This document shows positions 23,710-28,637 of a DNA stretch of 28,637 bases, piece after piece. The stretch spans positions 1 to 28,637 of the forward strand of contig CAZSNT010000136.1 of NCBI GenBank assembly GCA_964607765.1, given 5' to 3'. This stretch comes from CAZSNT01 sp964607765 (lineage in GTDB: Bacteria > Verrucomicrobiota > Lentisphaeria > Oligosphaerales > JABHEG01). Under the pieces are notes generated by a model, which had not been told where the DNA came from, made no database searches, and saw nothing but the letters and a program-made list of their open reading frames with translations. Within the stretch, counting starts at the first letter, position 1; the number at the start of each line of letters is the position of its first letter. The position numbers and the translations under genes were made by a program.

Positions 23710-26700
23710 TCAATCCTGGTCGCTCAGCCTGTCTTCCGGATCCGTTTTGCCCGACAGAAACCGCTCCAGGCCGCTGATCAGACGCCACTTGTGATCGTCG
23801 ATCGTGCCGTTAAGCTCAGCGTCGAAAATCCACGACAGCGGCTTGAACGCCAGAGACAGCAGGCGGATCTGTCGCAGCGTCTCTCCTTTGACGCGCAGGT
23901 GAATTCGGCGGTTTTGCAGCGCATATTCGCCATGGCCCGACAGCGATACAATCGTGCCGTTCGTGCGCAGCTTCGGTATCACAACCCGGTCGCCCTTGAA
24001 ATCCAGCGCAGCGTCAATCTCCGTGATGCTCCCCAGATTGGAGACCTTCCCCTTGGTCAAGCGCGACAGCATCGGCACATCCAGCAGCTTCCCGAGCTGA
24101 TTGAACACGGGAACACGCCACAGGTCCGCTTCCGACAGGTGTACCTTCCCATTCCCGGTCAGCAGCAGCGGAATCCCCGACCAGTCCCGCAGAATCTGCA
24201 GGCGACACGTCCCCGTCAACTTGCTTCGAGCCGCTGAGGCCGTCTGTTCGAAGCCCGCTTCGGACAACAGCTCGGCCACGCCTACGTCGTCAACCGCGAG
24301 CGCGACCAGGCCGGCACGTGCTCGTGAGTCGTAGTAACCCGTCGAGTCGAACTGCCCGCCGCTGCAGTGCCCCTTGATCGACTTCCAGCTCAACTGGTCA
24401 TCACTCATCTCCCACTCCGCTGAGAAGTCCTGGAAACGCAGCGCCATGGTACGGCCGGGCTCCGGCTCGGCGTCAGACGTCTGCGGTTCAGCATCGGCGC
24501 TGACGCCTGCGGTCGCCGGCTCGGCCGTGGAGCGATCCAGCCGGAGTTTGTAGGAGCACTGCGGCGAGTCGAGTTCACCCGACAGACGCAGCCGCGGCGC
24601 ATCGCCCAGGAAGAAGGCACCGTTGCAGACGACCTCGGAATCCTCGGCGAAGTCCCAGTTCCGGAACCGCTCGGCGAGCTTGGGGTTGATGCCGTGGAGG
24701 ATATCACGCGGATCACACGTTCCTTTGACCTCGAATGTGCATCGCGACGCACCTTTGAGTATGATCCCCACATCGCCGCACACCCGTGCCTCACCCCGCT
24801 CAACCACAATGTCCGAGACCGTGATCCTCTCGGGCAGCCGTAAGCCGACGGCCAGCTGAATCCGGTCCGTGGCCATGCCGCGATACACTGCCTGGGCCAC
24901 GTCGAGCTTCGCTGTCATGCGCAAACCCCAGTCATTCAGTCGCGGCCCGTCCCACATGATGAAGTCCAGGCTGAAGGTGGGCGGGGACTCGGCGCACCAC
25001 CGAATGTCACGCCAGATCGCGTTGTACACATGCCGGCCATGACTGTGCTCGATGAACACCTCAACGAATCCCGGGTTGCCGCGCACGACCCCCTCGATCT
25101 TCAGCACCACAGGCCGGAACGACAGCGACAGCGCAGGCACCGTCAGATGCGTGCCGTCCACCAGCGTCGCGTCAATGTCCTCAAAACGGAAACCCCTGCC
25201 GCTGAACGCCGCTTCCGCCTCGAAACGGGCAATCTGCAACTGGCCGCCGCGGGAACGGTAACTGCTCCGGCCGCCGCTGACGTGACCGCTCACCTGCCAG
25301 TCCTCCAAATCCCACGATGTCTCGGGCAACTGCAGTGCAACGGTCGGCGGATCGACAAAGGCGATGCCGCTGACGTGTCGGCTCTCAGGCAGCTGCAGGG
25401 ACGGCGTAAGCAGAGCGTACAGACGATCCAGAAACAGGCACCCGTTCAGCGATGCCGCAACGGTACGCGCGCGTGGCCGCACCGACACATTGCCCTTCAG
25501 CCCGTAGCCCTCCGCGGCCCCCTCCGGCAGCGGCGTCTCGCTGTGCAGTGAGAACTCGAATCCGGCCGTCGCAACGTCGGTGGACGAGAGCCGGGCCAAG
25601 TCGACGTCGATCGCACCGGTGACGGTTCCGGATCGGGCCTCGGCCCAAGCCAGACTCAGGTCATCGAATGTGAGCCGGTTCGGTGCGACGGACAGCGAAC
25701 AGCTGAACTCCCTCACACCACACTCGCCGATGCGCACAGCCTGCGCGGCGATCCGCCCCTGACCGGACCAGTCCCGGCATGCCCAGGGCGAGCGCGCGAG
25801 ACTGAACTCGAAGGTTGCCGGTGCGCCGGTGAGCTGCAGCCCGGCAGCCGTGGGCGGGACGCCCACACGCAAACCACGCAGAATCTGCATGGGGTAGATG
25901 GCTGTGCGCAGTGTCGCTGCCAGCTCGCCGCTGGCCGGCCACACCGTCACAGCCCCAGCCACCGTTTGCTCGCCGCCCGTACCGGCGATCGTGCCGTTCA
26001 GCTTCGGGAAAGACAGGACGGCGTCACGGAGTGTGAACTCGCTCGACAGCTCCGGAACAGACACGTCCCGGAAACGTAGCGCGCGTACACCCCAACTCCC
26101 GTCAGCCACCCACTTGCCGATGTCGAGAGGGGAGCGCCGCAGAACACCCTTGAATGTCACCGGCCCGGGCGCGTGCAAGTCGTCGCCCACCAGCCCGGTC
26201 ACAGCTGCGGGACATGCACCCAACAGAGATGCGATGTGCAGTGCGCCCTCCGCCTCCCCGGCGATTTCGCCGGACGCCGGCCAGAATGTGACGCTGCCCC
26301 GAACGGCCTCCTTCGCTCCCAGTACGCACTCCGCGCTGGTGAACGACAGCGCGCCGGCACGCAATCGCACGTTCGCGGCACAGCGCAGCAATTCCAGCCC
26401 CCGCACCGTCACGCCGCCCAGCAGCAGGCGTCCCTCGGCTGCCGCCGAGTCCGGGTCGGAGAGGTCCGCCTCCACGTGCATTTCCAGAAGCGTCCGCGCA
26501 GCGTGCAGATCGAGCTTGGCCAGCACATCTGTGAACTCGCCAATCCAGACCGCGACCCCACGCAGCTGGTCTTCGGCCCAACGACCGACCGCTACCGGGC
26601 CGTCCCCCGCAACAGCGCTGCGGCGCAGCCCGGACACGCGCCCCGACAGATCGAACCGGACGCCCAGCGCCTCGCCGCGCACGTCCCGGAACTGCACGGC

Positions 26701-27144
26701 GTCACGGCGGAATTCGAGCCGTCCGCACAGGCTGCGGGCGACGGGGAAATGCGCGGCCAGCCCACCGTCCTCCTCGGCCCGCGGCAGGAACACCGACGCA
26801 TCACTGAAATGCAGCGAGCGCGGCAGCAGGCGCCGCTCCCGGACCGAATCCACCACCACACTGAGCCGTCCGCTGTCCAGGCCGATCAGGGGCCGGCTGT
26901 GCTCGGCATCGCTGTAGAACGTGGCGTTCTCCAGCACAACGCCGCGGGCAACCCCCACACGGAGATACCCGAACGTCGCGTGGATGCCTCTGTCGGCAAG
27001 AGCATTGCACACGCGCTGCTGCACCTGCTGTGGAAGGCCCAGTACTTCGCAGTAAAGGTCAGCAAGCAGGGCCAGAACGACGGTCAGTACGGCCATGAAC
27101 CCAACGATGCGGACCAGAGTTTTGAGCAGTCTCTTCATCGGCAT
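23710..27144 (-). CDS. Large AsmA-like envelope protein
   Basis: A 1144-residue protein with one N-terminal membrane anchor (RIVGFMAVLTVVLALLADLY) and a very long β-rich remainder. It contains many short repeats of the form found in AsmA/TamB/YhdP proteins (GSVTFWPASGEIAGEAEGAL, GAVTVWPASGELAATLRTAI). The end matches the AsmA-like C-terminal region: GNGKVHLSEADLWRVPVFNQ, LGSITEIDAALDFKGDRVVI, LSGHGEYALQNRRIHLRV. These proteins are thought to form a groove that carries phospholipids between inner and outer membranes. An Ala/Glu/Pro-rich insert lies near residues 870-895. Two ATGs are possible; the second (27138) is better spaced from AGGA. It heads the minus-strand gene run and is divergent from ispH. 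Confidence 0.75.
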   Translation of the reverse strand: MPMKRLLKTLVRIVGFMAVLTVVLALLADLYCEVLGLPQQVQQRVCNALADRGIHATFGYLRVGVARGVVLENATFYSDAEHSRPLIGLDSGRLSVVVDSVRERRLLPRSLHFSDASVFLPRAEEDGGLAAHFPVARSLCGRLEFRRDAVQFRDVRGEALGVRFDLSGRVSGLRRSAVAGDGPVAVGRWAEDQLRGVAVWIGEFTDVLAKLDLHAARTLLEMHVEADLSDPDSAAAEGRLLLGGVTVRGLELLRCAANVRLRAGALSFTSAECVLGAKEAVRGSVTFWPASGEIAGEAEGALHIASLLGACPAAVTGLVGDDLHAPGPVTFKGVLRRSPLDIGKWVADGSWGVRALRFRDVSVPELSSEFTLRDAVLSFPKLNGTIAGTGGEQTVAGAVTVWPASGELAATLRTAIYPMQILRGLRVGVPPTAAGLQLTGAPATFEFSLARSPWACRDWSGQGRIAAQAVRIGECGVREFSCSLSVAPNRLTFDDLSLAWAEARSGTVTGAIDVDLARLSSTDVATAGFEFSLHSETPLPEGAAEGYGLKGNVSVRPRARTVAASLNGCLFLDRLYALLTPSLQLPESRHVSGIAFVDPPTVALQLPETSWDLEDWQVSGHVSGGRSSYRSRGGQLQIARFEAEAAFSGRGFRFEDIDATLVDGTHLTVPALSLSFRPVVLKIEGVVRGNPGFVEVFIEHSHGRHVYNAIWRDIRWCAESPPTFSLDFIMWDGPRLNDWGLRMTAKLDVAQAVYRGMATDRIQLAVGLRLPERITVSDIVVERGEARVCGDVGIILKGASRCTFEVKGTCDPRDILHGINPKLAERFRNWDFAEDSEVVCNGAFFLGDAPRLRLSGELDSPQCSYKLRLDRSTAEPATAGVSADAEPQTSDAEPEPGRTMALRFQDFSAEWEMSDDQLSWKSIKGHCSGGQFDSTGYYDSRARAGLVALAVDDVGVAELLSEAGFEQTASAARSKLTGTCRLQILRDWSGIPLLLTGNGKVHLSEADLWRVPVFNQLGKLLDVPMLSRLTKGKVSNLGSITEIDAALDFKGDRVVIPKLRTNGTIVSLSGHGEYALQNRRIHLRVKGETLRQIRLLSLAFKPLSWIFDAELNGTIDDHKWRLISGLERFLSGKTDPEDRLSDQD

Positions 27145-27202
27145 CCTAAATCTGCACGCCTGACGCTGAATTTCCAGGCGCCGGCTCTTACCTTACTGAT
27201 CG

Positions 27203-28291
27203 ATGGAAAACCTCTTTACCGATCCGGAGACCGAACGCATCCGCAACGAGGGCGGCACGCTTGACCTGGGCCCGTGGCAACTGCAGCTGCCGCGGACCTT
27301 CGGTTTCTGCGGCGGCGTACTGCGAGCCGTCCAGACGCTGTACGATGCTGTCCGGCAGCGAGCAGGCCGTCGCTTCTGGTTGCTGGGACCAATCATCCAC
27401 AACGACACGGTGAACCAAGCTTTCCGCGAGCTCGGTGTTACCATTCTTCCCGAATCCCGCATCGCAGACGTGCTCACAGTCGCCAGTCCGGAGGATGTGG
27501 TGATCATCCCCGCGTTCGGTATCCCCCTGGACCTGGACACGCGGCTGCGATCCGCAGTGGCGGCCCCGGCCAACATCGTCGATACAACCTGCCGTGACGT
27601 TCGGCGGATCTGGCGCTTTGTCCTGCAGGCCAGCGCAGATCGCGCAACAGTCGTCGTGCACGGCAAACCGAACCATCCCGAAACGCGGGCAACCGTATCT
27701 CGCGCACTGACCCCGGGGAACGCGGTTGTCATTGTCCGCGACCTGGCGGCCGCCGGGATATTCACGCGCGCCGTCGCTGAACAGGACGCGGCTCTGCTGC
27801 CGCCGAATCGCGTGCTCAACCCGACAAAGCTGGATTTTCGCAACATGGCCGTCGTGAACCAGACAACAATGCTCTACGAGGAGACCCGTCGCATCGAATC
27901 CGGGCTGGCGGCTGCAGTCGACAGGTTGGGCGGGAAACTGCGCACGGCGGAGACGATCTGCAAGGCAACGCAGCGGCGCCAGGAAGCCGCAACAGCGCTG
28001 TGTCGCCAAGGCTGTGATACGGTGCTTGTACTGGGAGGGTTCGCCAGCAGCAACACTACGCAGCTTTTTCTGCTCGCCAGTCGGTATGGTCCCGCTTACT
28101 TCATCCGCGATGCACAAGCGCTCAACGCCGACAGCGTCGAGCACTTCCTGCCTGATCAGGCCTGCACTGCCGTCACGCGGCACTGGCTGCCTCCCGCCGG
28201 TGGACGCATAGGCTTGCTCGCCGGCGCGTCGTGCCCGGCATCCGACGTCGGAGACGTGATCCGCAAGCTGCGCCAGCTGGCGCGTGCGTGA
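27203..28291 (+). CDS. ispH: 4-hydroxy-3-methylbut-2-enyl diphosphate reductase
   Basis: A 362-residue [4Fe-4S] enzyme of the last step of the MEP isoprenoid pathway, giving IPP and DMAPP. The three cluster cysteines are conserved: Cys36 (FGFCGGVLRAV), Cys130 (IVDTTCRDV) and Cys253 (ICKATQRRQ). Substrate-site residues are also visible: His66 (IIHND), His158 and Glu160 (NHPET), the VNQTT segment, and Ser282/Ser283/Asn284 (ASSNT). The ending GLLAGASCP is typical. The segment IIPAFG in place of SAHG, and the longer chain with an N-terminal extension, match the plant/cyanobacterial type. The ribosome site is weak. The start lies 58 bp from the divergent AsmA-like gene. Confidence 0.92.
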   Translation: MENLFTDPETERIRNEGGTLDLGPWQLQLPRTFGFCGGVLRAVQTLYDAVRQRAGRRFWLLGPIIHNDTVNQAFRELGVTILPESRIADVLTVASPEDVVIIPAFGIPLDLDTRLRSAVAAPANIVDTTCRDVRRIWRFVLQASADRATVVVHGKPNHPETRATVSRALTPGNAVVIVRDLAAAGIFTRAVAEQDAALLPPNRVLNPTKLDFRNMAVVNQTTMLYEETRRIESGLAAAVDRLGGKLRTAETICKATQRRQEAATALCRQGCDTVLVLGGFASSNTTQLFLLASRYGPAYFIRDAQALNADSVEHFLPDQACTAVTRHWLPPAGGRIGLLAGASCPASDVGDVIRKLRQLARA

Positions 28292-28606
28292 GCTCGGCAG
28301 TCCGCAAGGCCATCATCCTCCGCTCCTTCCGACTGCCTGGTTCCAGCCGGCTCGCTGCCTGCTTTCCCGACTTCGGGAAACCACGTAACATCGGGTAAAA
28401 GTGCCAAATGACGGACACCAGGCACAGAGCTTGACATATCCTGACGACCGGTGTATCTGTCACCATACGAAGGGCTTGGGCAGAGGGACCGTCAGCAAGT
28501 CAGCATTCGGCTTTGTCTTTGCCCAGTGACCAGAAAGTGCCGTGCCAGGCGCTCGTAGAGTAATTGCGACACGGCGGAGAATCGTTATGAGGCGGGAGAA
28601 GAAGAC
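28292..28606. other. Intergenic region after ispH with hairpin and possible promoter
   Basis: No gene was identified in these 315 bp. A perfect 7-bp hairpin, TTTCCCG-ACTT-CGGGAAA (28363-28380), might slow transcription from ispH, but it has no T-run, so terminator function is doubtful. GTGCC and GGCAC (28401-28425) flank a 15-base loop. TTGACA (28431-28436) followed 17 bp later by TATCTG (28454-28459) could be a promoter for the next gene; the -10 is poor. Confidence 0.4.
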
Positions 28607-28637
28607 ATGAAAGCCAAGACAATCGTGCAGTTGTTCA
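28607..28637 (+). CDS. Start of an unidentified gene, cut by the window edge
   Basis: ATG at 28607 is preceded by GGGAG (28594-28598) and opens a frame MKAKTIVQLF that runs off the window. The basic start and hydrophobic continuation would suit a signal peptide, but ten residues are too few to name it. Confidence 0.35.
   Translation, partial: MKAKTIVQLF

Noticed and set aside
27203..28291. Apparent loss of the substrate-binding His in the AHG motif of IspH
   Set aside because: PAFG at this position is normal for the plant/cyanobacterial type of IspH, so it is not a defect.
28587..28610. Seven-codon frame (MRREKKT) overlapping the start of the last gene by ATGA
   Set aside because: It could be a leader peptide, but nothing besides the overlap supports it, and chance is likely at this length.

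Overview
This is a GC-rich bacterial chromosome segment with closely packed operons. No rRNA, tRNA or CRISPR array was seen. The gene content points to a member of the PVC superphylum, perhaps Kiritimatiellota or Lentisphaerota: MreB beside a CHASE2 adenylate cyclase, an IspH of the plant/cyanobacterial sequence type, a GHL10-like secreted hydrolase, and short heptamer arrays near gene edges. That placement is inference; nothing here is diagnostic.

Layout. (1) 1-2850 is a gene-poor accessory strip: the 3' end of a group II intron, a deleted REP-associated transposase carrying a pair of REP palindromes, a BrnT/BrnA-like toxin-antitoxin pair, a small lipoprotein gene whose end lies in an attC-like hairpin, and four copies of a ~170-bp repeat able to fold into a long imperfect hairpin. 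(2) 3080-5524 (minus) encodes a large secreted glycoside-hydrolase-like protein. (3) 5784-11144 (plus) carries an FMN-binding lipoprotein, a PIG-L deacetylase, an AGCS sodium:amino-acid symporter and adenine deaminase. (4) 11200-18326 (plus) is a tightly coupled four-gene operon read as a divergent Wadjet (JetABCD) anti-plasmid system: a kleisin-like JetA, a KITE-like JetB, an SMC-like ATPase JetC and a TOPRIM nuclease JetD. (5) 27144-18339 (minus) is a run of five genes: a large AsmA-like envelope protein, MreB, a CHASE2/class III adenylate cyclase, a small exported protein and a mannitol-1-phosphate 5-dehydrogenase-like enzyme. (6) 27203-28291 (plus) is ispH, divergent from the AsmA-like gene, followed by about 315 bp of intergenic DNA and the first codons of a gene cut by the window edge.

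How the genes fit together. The Jet proteins would form a loop-extruding SMC complex that recognises and cleaves closed circular plasmids. Its three internal junctions are two 4-base start/stop overlaps and one 52-bp gap. The minus-strand cluster suggests cell-envelope and shape functions (MreB, AsmA-like lipid transport) linked to cAMP signalling. The repeat strip looks like an old site of insertion and cassette-like gene turnover.

The best candidates for something new are the divergent Wadjet operon with its Cys-rich JetD, and the hairpin-repeat/attC-like strip. All family calls are by eye from motifs; no database search was possible.
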